64,000 nt of DNA, from contig NZ_CP098023.1 of NCBI RefSeq assembly GCF_030440425.1, forward strand, positions 1,663,501-1,727,500. Reading direction: 5' to 3'. This DNA comes from Microbulbifer sp. MI-G. GTDB lineage: Bacteria > Pseudomonadota > Gammaproteobacteria > Pseudomonadales > Cellvibrionaceae. The notes beneath the pieces were generated by a model. That model worked only from the letters and a program-made list of their open reading frames with translations, was not told the DNA's origin and did no database searches. Positions 57,366 to 64,000 of the stretch are shown here, one piece after another. Every line of letters starts with the position of its first letter. Within the stretch, counting starts at the first letter, position 1. The position numbers were made by a program, and so were the translations under genes.

Positions 57366-57743
57366 CTACCAAAGCACTGGTTTAATGATTGCCAGGTAGA
57401 AGATGAATGCTATTTGCACGAGTGCCAGTAGAGCGGCCGCAATACGGGTACGCCATGACAGCGTTTGGTGCAGAGCCAGGAAGCCCGCAGCGATATAGCC
57501 TAAAACCAATACCAATTTCACTGCAAGCCAGTGGTACAGAGCCGGATTCCAATTACCGAGAATTGCCAGGGCAATGGCTGCCGACAGTAATAAAGTATCG
57601 TTGACATGGGGCACCAAGCGTAATGGTGTATGTCGCCAGTGGGTTTTTTTGCTGAAATCCAACCCTGCTCGCAGAAGAAATAGAAAGAGACTAATCACTG
57701 CAGTAGTGACATGAACCTGTTTTACCAGTGTATAGTTGAGCAT
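57366..57743 (-). CDS. SirB2-like membrane protein
   Basis: Inner-membrane protein of 125 residues with four helices, matching the SirB family: VKQVHVTTAVISLFLFLLRAG at the start, RLVPHVNDTLLLSAAIAL (with the conserved His and Asp), HWLAVKLVLVLGYIAAGF and a last helix. SirB was named from Salmonella as an activator of invasion genes, but its biochemical role is unknown. The longer open frame to 58115 has no similarity upstream of the first helix. Position after rplS is not conserved with any operon I know. Confidence 0.8.
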   Translation of the reverse strand: MLNYTLVKQVHVTTAVISLFLFLLRAGLDFSKKTHWRHTPLRLVPHVNDTLLLSAAIALAILGNWNPALYHWLAVKLVLVLGYIAAGFLALHQTLSWRTRIAAALLALVQIAFIFYLAIIKPVLW

Positions 57744-58174
57744 TGAGGGGTTATCTTTCATTTGCAAAAATAGGATTGCTGGATTGCCAGGCAGGAGGCT
57801 TTGGGCAGGAAAGCCAATGTACAGCCGACGCTCTATCTTACGGACTCCCCTCTGGTCAAGGCAACAGTGTTCGTGGCAGTTTTCTTTTCTGAACCCCTGT
57901 AAAGGGATATTGTGTAAATATGCTGAGAAAATATTGCTGGAGAAAACCTGGGAGAGAAAAGCGAATTGGTGCATATCTGCTTGGTTTTCACACAAAAATG
58001 CCGAGCGGGGCTTCAGGGCCTGTCGGGGCTGCTCTTGAAAGTGCAGTCCCATTTGTAGGGGACTTTTTGGCTTGGGACTAAGGTAACAAGTGTCAGTGCT
58101 CAATCGGCCCGGCAATCTGTCTGTTTGCCGGGTATTGGGTGTCTATGATGAAAATCCCCCCCGCGTGCAGGGGC
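57744..58174. other. Gap with hairpins, no gene
   Basis: 430 bases upstream of the SirB2-like gene. It contains an 8-bp stem (CCCGGCAA at 58108-58115, TTGCCGGG at 58125-58132) and a G/C hairpin just past the stop of the next minus-strand gene. No reliable ORF. Confidence 0.45.
58151..58173 (-). terminator. Candidate terminator of orphan minus-strand gene
   Basis: Immediately past the stop at 58175, the minus strand reads a CCCC/GGGG hairpin followed by GATTTTCATC. Short stem, modest T-run. Confidence 0.4.
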
Positions 58175-58762
58175 TTAGGGCATGTGTGTATTCACATGGG
58201 TAAACCGCTTGTGCTTCCAGGCAGACATCTTTGTGGCCGTCCAGGTAGCCCAGTTACTGATTGAGGGTATCCATACCCCTTTCGTGGCCAGAGCCGTGCC
58301 GAAGCCCATTTTGTGTACAATCATATGGCTGGAACTTATGCAATTCTCGTATCGTGTTCTGCCGGGGATATTGGGCCAGACTTCGTGGTACTGGGTGTTG
58401 TCGGCACTTTCCAGCTCATCTTGTATTTGTTTGTATTTTATCACATCCTCTGCAGTGCATTTTGTATAATAGACGTCCGTATTTGCATTCAAAGTGTTTC
58501 TGGCCCAGTTGGTTCTGCCAAGTGGTCCCCCATAAAAGACCCAGCCTTCATCACTCATTCCTGTCATGGTAATGTTGCCATTTTCAATCATAAAAGTGGT
58601 TGCGTGACCATCTTCCGCCAGTTTTCCTAAAAGTTTGGTAATGCCCGATGGAGAAATAGAGATGCCTTTGGCAAGGCCCGACCAATTAATGATTGAATAG
58701 GCAACGCCAAAAACGGGTGCATCTACTTCCAGTTGATTGAGCAGTTGTCTTCCAGTTGGCAT
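58175..58762 (-). CDS. Orphan protein with His...Asn-Cys arrangement
   Basis: Protein of 195 residues that I do not recognise. ATG 58762 is well supported by GGAGGG 8 bases upstream; the open frame before it is not coding. No signal peptide or membrane segment is clear. GHATTFMIENGN (His53) lies before RTRYENCISSSHMIVHKMG (Cys141), and YGG with W follows the His. This order, His first and Asn-Cys later, is that of circularly permuted NlpC/P60 or LRAT-like papain-fold enzymes, so a thiol hydrolase or acyltransferase is possible but only an inference. The gene stands alone in an AT-rich, sparsely coding region. Confidence 0.6.
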   Translation of the reverse strand: MPTGRQLLNQLEVDAPVFGVAYSIINWSGLAKGISISPSGITKLLGKLAEDGHATTFMIENGNITMTGMSDEGWVFYGGPLGRTNWARNTLNANTDVYYTKCTAEDVIKYKQIQDELESADNTQYHEVWPNIPGRTRYENCISSSHMIVHKMGFGTALATKGVWIPSISNWATWTATKMSAWKHKRFTHVNTHMP

Positions 58763-59970
58763 AAGCTGAACCCTCCATGTTAAATCCGATAAACAGTTTT
58801 CCACTTCAATCACATATACCCTGCTGAGAAATCTGCCAGCCCGGTTTGGCAAAGGACGAGTAAGTGCGAAGTCTTGCCGTAAAAGACCGCAAAACACGGC
58901 TAGCACTCTTCAGGGTACACTTCTTGTTTGCATGCCTGGGATCGAAGCATTTCTGCACAGGAAATAAAAAACCGTGCTGGCTCACCGTTTGCCGCTCTAT
59001 CCTGCTCTGCTGGGTTGCGCGGGCCCGTATGGATCCTTGAAGAGGTTACCCGGGGTCTTTCAGCAGTATCTGTGGCGGCCACACCCGTGGCCGAGGGCAA
59101 TATAATGGCATCTGCCTTCTATTTGATCACCTTTATATCCCTTTGTAGAACTGATTACAATCGAACGGGGTGGGTAATGCCAGATTCCCGATGTAATAGC
59201 CAAACTGTACCCGATAAGAAAGAAAAAGCACCATTTAAATATACCGAATTGTGCTTCTTCAAGCCTGTACCAGGTGTTGAATGGATGGGCCCTGATCCTG
59301 GTGGCAACACTCGCTATGGTCATCAGTGGGGGGGAGAGGGACGATGGGCGCAGGGGGGAACGAATGCAAGAGAGGTGAAGGCAGCCAGGCAGAGCCTGAA
59401 TGGTCTCAAATAGCCTCGTTATCGCCATTTGTATTGTCTGTTCGGCGCCTGCACGATTTACATTATCCCAATGGTCTCTTAAAATCTGCAGATAGTGAAA
59501 TTTAATCTGTTATAAGGCTGTTTTCCACCGGTAGTTCAGAGTGTAATCAGGGTAGTATTAGAGGGTATGGCGCTATCTCTTTCTGAATGCTCGTGCCAGA
59601 GGTATCAGGCTAGTTAGGAGATTGGCTGAAACTGGCCGGCACTATAGTGTTGCTAGTGGATGCAGAGGCAAAGCTTGATAACACAAGTGTGCGATCCATA
59701 AAAGTTTTGAATCTAGTCCAAAACTCTATATGGATTGCTATTGATTGATCTGCCTGGATATGGCAAAAAGGATTTTGGTAGCAAAACCCTTGCTTTTCTG
59801 CATCGGGCATGCGTGGGCAGGTTCGCCAGAGGAATTGGTTTTTATAGTGCTTGGAAATCCTTCGAGAGGGATAAGCCGATAGTGATTCAGCGCATTGAAA
59901 CCATTAAGGGAAAATACACCAGCCATGGTTAACGAGTCAAAGTGATTGTAAGCTACGTTAGGGCCAAGTA
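58763..59970. other. 1.2-kb stretch without a supported gene
   Basis: AT-rich stretch between the orphan gene and the tandem thioredoxin-fold gene. Open frames at 58928-59413 (+), 59060-59428 (-), 59735-59932 (+) and 59738-59926 (-) lack good ribosome sites and known family features. No tRNA, transposase remnant or clear repeat was found. A decayed gene is possible. Confidence 0.45.
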
Positions 59971-61224
59971 TTGACTGTAAAAAAACGCTTAGTCTCCCTG
60001 TTTGCCCGCTGGTATACCAGTGACAAAAGAAGAGTAAGGAGTAATCGGCGGGCAGAAAAAAAATTACTAAGGCGTCGCAGGCAGGGCCACGGTTATTGTT
60101 ATCTGCGTGCCGATGACCCGTATTCCTATTTGTTGAGCCAGGTACTTCACGAGTTTTGTGAGAAATACGCTCTTACTTTACATCCGATCATTGTTACTCA
60201 GCTCGAGGACAACTGTTATCCAGAGCGTCAATTGCTGGCTGAATATGCCATAGAAGACTGCCAGCGCCTGGCACTCGCCTATAATATAGAGCCGCCGGTA
60301 AAGCGTAGCAGCTTCTCCGAGAAGGCGAGTCTGGTATTGTGTGAGGCGGCACAAGGCTCTCAACCATGGAAAGCCATTGCCGCTATTTTTCAATCCCTGT
60401 GGGTAACACATACCGCTATTCCCACTATACAAAGTACAAACATCTCGGTATTGCAACAACAGCTTGCTAGCAATAACATTGTTATGCCAAAGCGTGGCCA
60501 CTACCTGACAGCTATGATTGAGTATGCCGGTGAAAAATACTGGGGGCTCGATAGACTTCATTACCTCGAACGACGATTAACCGATGGGGAACTGTTATTT
60601 CCGAGCCCTGATCAGAATAAATGTACGGGAGCAGCTGATTCTGGAAAAGGCAAAGTCCTAAGCTGTTATTTTTCCTTTCGCAGTCCTTATTCATATATCT
60701 TGTTAACAAGGTTGTTTGCCCTTGCAGATCACTACCAATGTGAACTGGATCTTAAACCCGTATTGCCTATGGTGATGAGAGGATTATCAGTTCCTGCCTC
60801 CAAACGTTTATATATTTTGTTAGATGCCAAGCGTGAGGCTAACCGCCATAACATTCCCTTCGGCTATATTTCCGACCCCCTGGGTAAAGGTGTAGAAAAC
60901 GCCCTGGCGCTTTTTTACGTTGCCAAAAATATGGGTAAGGAGCGCGAATATGTGCTCGCCATGACGAGTGCAAGCTGGTCAAAAGCAATTGATATCTCCA
61001 ACCTGAAAAACCTGCGGTCACTGTGTCGGGAATTAGCTCTCGACTGGCCAAGCTGTGAAAATGCATTAATGAGTGAAAAATGGCGTGAGTTTGCAGAGAT
61101 GAATCGTCAGGAGATCTACGAGTATGGGCTCTGGGGTGTGCCAGCTATGATGATAGACTCTCTGGTTGTTTGGGGTCAGGACAGGTTATGGATGATTGAT
61201 CAACATCTAAGCCGGGAACAGTAA
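59971..61224 (+). CDS. Tandem DsbA/HCCA-isomerase-fold protein
   Basis: Cytoplasmic protein of 417 residues made of two thioredoxin-fold domains of the 2-hydroxychromene-2-carboxylate isomerase/kappa-GST type. Domain 1 (about 40-204) opens with YLRADDPYSYLLSQVL and ends GHYLTAMIEYAGEKYWGLDR; domain 2 (about 228-412) opens with YFSFRSPYSYILLTRL and ends GLWGVPAMMIDSLVVWGQDR. Neither start carries a CXXC; the SPYSY loop in domain 2 is that of glutathione-using isomerases. The first 40 residues are very basic. Substrate unknown. TTG start with AGGG 7 bases upstream; no neighbours on its strand. Confidence 0.83.
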   Translation: MTVKKRLVSLFARWYTSDKRRVRSNRRAEKKLLRRRRQGHGYCYLRADDPYSYLLSQVLHEFCEKYALTLHPIIVTQLEDNCYPERQLLAEYAIEDCQRLALAYNIEPPVKRSSFSEKASLVLCEAAQGSQPWKAIAAIFQSLWVTHTAIPTIQSTNISVLQQQLASNNIVMPKRGHYLTAMIEYAGEKYWGLDRLHYLERRLTDGELLFPSPDQNKCTGAADSGKGKVLSCYFSFRSPYSYILLTRLFALADHYQCELDLKPVLPMVMRGLSVPASKRLYILLDAKREANRHNIPFGYISDPLGKGVENALALFYVAKNMGKEREYVLAMTSASWSKAIDISNLKNLRSLCRELALDWPSCENALMSEKWREFAEMNRQEIYEYGLWGVPAMMIDSLVVWGQDRLWMIDQHLSREQ

Positions 61225-61397
61225 TTGCCCATGCTTAAGTTGTGGATATTTTACTAGCGCTAAAAGTCGAAATCTTTCCCTTGATTAGACCCAGGTGCAG
61301 ATAGCTCACGGTGGTTTTCGAACAAAACTCATCTGCGGGGCTATACAGAATCCGAGTGCACAGAGCCCGGATTATGACTATTGCAAATTCCAAACTG

Positions 61398-61883
61398 CTA
61401 TTGCCTGGTAGTGCTATCCGATTCTAGTCCGAGTACCTGATCCACGTGTTCGCGAAAATAGAGGTCAAAACCATGGCGAGATGCCAGCCACCAATACAGG
61501 TACCCAGGCTTGCTCTTTACTAGTCTTGAATACCAGGTGTTGAAGCTTATCCAATAACGATCGGCCACAACCCCGGTATCATAATTCAAAAATGCTGTCT
61601 CCCACGCCGTCATCCGCCAAGTCGTGAAGATAAGGAACCTTTCCAGTTCCAGCGGAGAGAGGGAAGTTGGGTCCTGCTCCCCGCGAAAGACGATATCGGC
61701 CAGCTCATCATTAGAGGCCAGCAGTTCAGCATTTTCACGCCCGTAAGTGACCAGATTAAGATTCAGTATTGCTTGTGTCGCAAGGGTGCTCTGGCGGATT
61801 TCAAGTATCAAAAAACCCAGCCCGAGAATAACGCCGATGTTGGCAGCAATCGTAAAAAACCAGTTAAGACGATCTGATGTCAT
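61398..61883 (-). CDS. Single-helix membrane protein, unknown function
   Basis: Protein of 161 residues. It has one N-terminal helix (FFTIAANIGVILGLGFLIL) followed by EIRQSTLATQAILNLNLVTY and a helical soluble part with regular Trp and Arg residues (LERFLIFTTWRMTAWETAFL, WISFNTWYSRLVKSKPGY). This outline, a helix then an EIRQ/NT motif, recurs in many uncharacterised proteins of marine bacteria. No function is proposed. ATG 61883 with GGAAT upstream was preferred over the longer frame. Confidence 0.65.
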   Translation of the reverse strand: MTSDRLNWFFTIAANIGVILGLGFLILEIRQSTLATQAILNLNLVTYGRENAELLASNDELADIVFRGEQDPTSLSPLELERFLIFTTWRMTAWETAFLNYDTGVVADRYWISFNTWYSRLVKSKPGYLYWWLASRHGFDLYFREHVDQVLGLESDSTTRQ

Positions 61884-62205
61884 TTGGATTCCATTGATGG
61901 AGACGCTGCAACCTGTCGAAAAGGAGGACAAATTGCGACAGCAGATTGGCTGTCAGCTCCAGCATACATCAATGCCTGCATGTCCCTTACCCGAAATTAT
62001 CGCTCTCTGGGTTAAGCTTTGTCGAATGTACTATGTCATTTAAAATTTGGATATTGATCTGGTGGTCAAGGTTAAGTGGCCGAGTATAGTGTAACTGAAG
62101 GCGGAGGGAATGTGCGTTTTAGTGGATGGAAGTAAGCGTAAATCCAGACACTGCCGGTCTATCTATGAAAAATGAGAAGCCCGCCCAGCAGGGCGGGGGG
62201 TCCTG
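61884..62205. other. Gap with no supported gene
   Basis: About 320 bases between two minus-strand genes. The only structure noted is the terminator just past the stop of the downstream gene (62170-62196). Confidence 0.45.
62170..62196 (-). terminator. Intrinsic terminator of small membrane-protein gene
   Basis: On the minus strand CCGCCC-TGCT-GGGCGG begins 9 bases past the stop and is followed by the T-rich CTTCTCATTTTTCA. The reading is typical of a rho-independent terminator. Confidence 0.7.
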
Positions 62206-62493
62206 TTACACAGTTTCCTGATTGTCTTTATCGGATGGTTGATGCCGCTTGGCTCGATGCTCAATGTAACTGGCTCCGGAGCCAATCCCCTCTATAATAT
62301 CCGGGATACTTGCAAGTACGTTTAATGTGCCAAAGAGCATCAATCCGTGGTGGGCGCCGAAGTTCATGGTTTTAAGGTCACTATGCAAGCTCTCATAGGC
62401 CTCAACAAAGCCGCTGCCAAAGAGCAGGAGGCCAACGAATAAATTGGTTAGGGGGTGTTCTACGAAATTGCGGATTGCACTCGAAGCTTTCAA
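62206..62493 (-). CDS. Small two-helix membrane protein
   Basis: Protein of 95 residues with two hydrophobic segments (LTNLFVGLLLFGSGFVEAY and LMLFGTLNVLASIPDIIEG) joined by a polar loop with HHG, and a charged C-terminal tail. No family is recognised with confidence. The TTG start has AGGA upstream, and a clear terminator follows the stop, which supports it being a real gene despite its size and weak start. Confidence 0.6.
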   Translation of the reverse strand: MKASSAIRNFVEHPLTNLFVGLLLFGSGFVEAYESLHSDLKTMNFGAHHGLMLFGTLNVLASIPDIIEGIGSGASYIEHRAKRHQPSDKDNQETV

Positions 62494-63071
62494 AATGGGT
62501 CCTCACTACTGCGCGGGATCTGCATTGTTGTTCCCGGGTATAGGGTGCCCTCAATGGCGCTACTTGACATACTTCCCTGCTTTCAGGGCAGAGGGTCTGT
62601 ACAAGAGAGACCATCCTGGCGACTATTCTCCTGTTTGATGTTCCATGAGTGACAAGAGACCGCCATTTACCCGGCCAGTTCCTCTTATATCTTGGATTTC
62701 TATTATATTAATTATTTCATGCCAATTGTTAATTTTAATTACCCTGGTCTTTGCCAAATGCACAATTGCCAATAGCGCTGGCTAACGGGGTTTGCTAATT
62801 GACGCATTGGTCAAAACCTTTGCTCGCTGTGTGTGGCATTTAAAGGGGGGCTTGTTATCATTCCAGAAAATGGTTCCCTGGATATTGACTCAAGAAGCAT
62901 TGAGTGCTTTATGCCTGTTGATAGCATTATTGCCATTAGGGAAAGCCGTGGGCACATCCTTGTTACTCTCCTGGATAAATGGGTTGGGGAGAGGGATACC
63001 CGGTGTCGGGTACGACTAGTTTTGACTTATGGGTTCTGGAAAGCAGAGCCGTTTTGCATTCCGGGTGTGGA
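62494..63071. other. AT-rich gap with a doubtful ORF
   Basis: About 580 bases. The plus-strand frame from 62833 encodes a stretch (PVDSIIAIRESRGHILVTLL) faintly like the core of a LytTR DNA-binding domain, but it lacks a ribosome site and runs antisense into the LPMO-like gene, so it is not called. 62640-62760 is very AT-rich. Confidence 0.4.
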
Positions 63072-63731
63072 TCACTCCATGGGGAGGTGGAAATGGCAAG
63101 GCAGGCAGGCTGGTTCGCCTGCCTCACTCTGGGTGCTGTGTGGTGGGTTAAAGCTGAATCCAGGCATCCTGCCAGTAGGCGCCGGTACCGGGTGCATAGT
63201 GGTATTGAGAATATAGCGACTATCAGTGCTCAGGGGCACATTGCCCAAACGGCAAAATTCAAACAGGTCGCTCCATTCTAAAGGCGCTGAAGGCACATAA
63301 CCTTGCCGGGTGACATAGAAAACCCAGTCCCGCGTGGCATGTGGCGCAGTGCCTTTAAACTCGAAATCAAAAGTTCCATCAGCCTTGGGTACGATCGGGG
63401 TTGCTTCCCAGTCATTGCGGGGCAGATCCAGACCCGCAAACTTTGTCTGACCGCCGGCGCATAAGGTACCGTCGGGGACAACGGCGCGATGGTTCCCGTT
63501 AGCAGCTGGATGATTGATACCGTTCCAATCGTAAAATGGCTGTGAACCTCTCACCGCTTTGGCGGCGACGCAGGCAGGATCCCTGGGGTTTTCCGGATTA
63601 TTCGGGTAGCAGTTGTATACCCGGCTCTCCGGGATGATTATGGACTCATGGGCCATGGTCTTGGCAGGTACTAAAGCCATAAGCACTGGCAGCGATGCTG
63701 TGAACAAAAACGATAGTGTATATTTTTTCAT
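63072..63731 (-). pseudogene. AA10 LPMO-like secreted protein, probably frameshifted at 3' end
   Basis: Frame of 219 codons. A signal peptide (MKKYTLSFLFTASLPVLMAL...TMA) ends before His28, so the mature chain begins with His, as copper LPMOs require; the second brace His is His81 in AANGNHRAVVPDGTLCAGG, close to the AA10 GNHxAxxPDGxLCxGG pattern. RDWVFYVTRQGYVP and LEWSDLFEFCRL also fit AA10, which oxidatively cleaves chitin or cellulose. After about residue 183 the frame stops resembling the family, while the -1 frame carries GAYWQDAWIQL then a stop at 63148. A one-base loss near 63183 would explain this. GGAG precedes the ATG. It may be a real mutation or a sequence error. Confidence 0.72.
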
Positions 63732-64000
63732 AAACCCCTCTCCGTTGAATGCTTGGATATCTCTGTGAGTCGGAAGCCCTTGAATGACAGCTTTCGATCT
63801 GCCTTGACGGTTGACTCAAATGCGCATCGTTTTCATTTGCCGATCCACGAACGTCAGCAACACAGCTACGACTGCGCACCATTGTCTTGTACGGCAACGA
63901 CATGGGCTGAAAAGACAGGTTGTTTTGTTAAAAAAATAGTGAAAGAAAGCGCTGATATTCTCGAAAGAGCTTATTCTGAGACGAAGGTGTTGACTGTGAT

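Noticed and set aside
58928..59413. 161-codon plus-strand frame
   Set aside because: No recognisable domain, poor start, low-complexity Gly-rich end, and a competing frame on the other strand.
59735..59932. 65-codon plus-strand frame starting LLIDLPGYGKKDF
   Set aside because: The LPGYGK string hints at a hydrolase or GTPase but nothing else supports it; it may be a remnant.
62833..63216. 127-codon plus-strand frame with faint LytTR-like core
   Set aside because: There is no ribosome site, the similarity is too short, and its 3' part is antisense to the LPMO-like gene.
1..64000. Search for CRISPR arrays, IS elements, prophage, toxin-antitoxin pairs, restriction or other defence genes
   Set aside because: No direct-repeat arrays, transposases, integrases, methylases or nucleases of such systems were seen.
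1..64000. Search for tRNA or rRNA genes in intergenic regions
   Set aside because: No cloverleaf with a T-loop GGTTCRA motif and acceptor pairing, and no rRNA segment, was found. GGTTCGA at 8207-8213 is part of the terminator stem-loop.

Overview
The window is a chromosomal segment of a gammaproteobacterium. Core-gene order (map-glnD-dapC/dapD/dapE; rpsB-tsf-pyrH-frr-uppS-cdsA-dxr-rseP-bamA-skp-lpxD-fabZ-lpxA-lpxB-rnhB; corB-ypjD-ffh-rpsP-rimM-trmD-rplS) is that of Gammaproteobacteria. The accessory genes (secreted and lipoprotein peptidases, alkylsulfatase, an AA10-type LPMO-like protein, TonB receptor) fit a marine polymer degrader of the Cellvibrionales/Microbulbifer kind; the genus is inference. 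I see no rRNA, tRNA, CRISPR array, insertion sequence, integrase, prophage or recognisable defence system.

Layout. 0-27 kb is a loosely packed accessory region: the end of siroheme synthase cysG, a TfoX-N protein, an aldo/keto reductase, a DASS/SLC13 anion symporter, a DUF417 membrane protein, a small lipoprotein, an M14 carboxypeptidase, an M28 lipoprotein peptidase, an iron-uptake unit (TonB receptor behind a candidate Fur box, a small membrane protein, a PepSY reductase-like protein), acetyltransferases, a lipase-like hydrolase, a YjjU-type patatin, a Tag-family glycosylase, greB, an S9 peptidase, a BKACE enzyme and a lipoprotein alkylsulfatase. Long gaps hold no convincing gene; one of them (7.8-8.5 kb) carries a very strong intrinsic terminator with no ORF before it and may encode a small RNA.

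27-36 kb, minus strand, is the lysine/diaminopimelate and nitrogen-signalling block: map, glnD, dapC, an unusual nth, an ArsC/Spx-like gene, dapD, dapE. Divergent from map is a long plus-strand run (35.9-51.1 kb) for translation factors, UMP kinase, isoprenoid and phospholipid precursors, site-2 protease RseP, outer-membrane assembly (BamA, Skp) and early lipid A synthesis (LpxD, FabZ, LpxA, LpxB), ending in rnhB. Then come corB and ypjD on the minus strand, and ffh-rpsP-rimM-trmD-rplS on the plus strand.

57-64 kb is AT-richer by eye, sparsely coding and poorly conserved: a SirB2-like membrane protein, an orphan protein with a His...Asn-Cys arrangement, a tandem DsbA/HCCA-isomerase-fold protein without CXXC motifs, two small membrane proteins and an LPMO-like gene whose 3' end looks frameshifted. 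No clearly new multi-gene system is visible; the best leads are the small-RNA candidate, the frameshifted LPMO, the atypical Nth, the tandem thioredoxin-fold protein and the orphan Cys-His protein.
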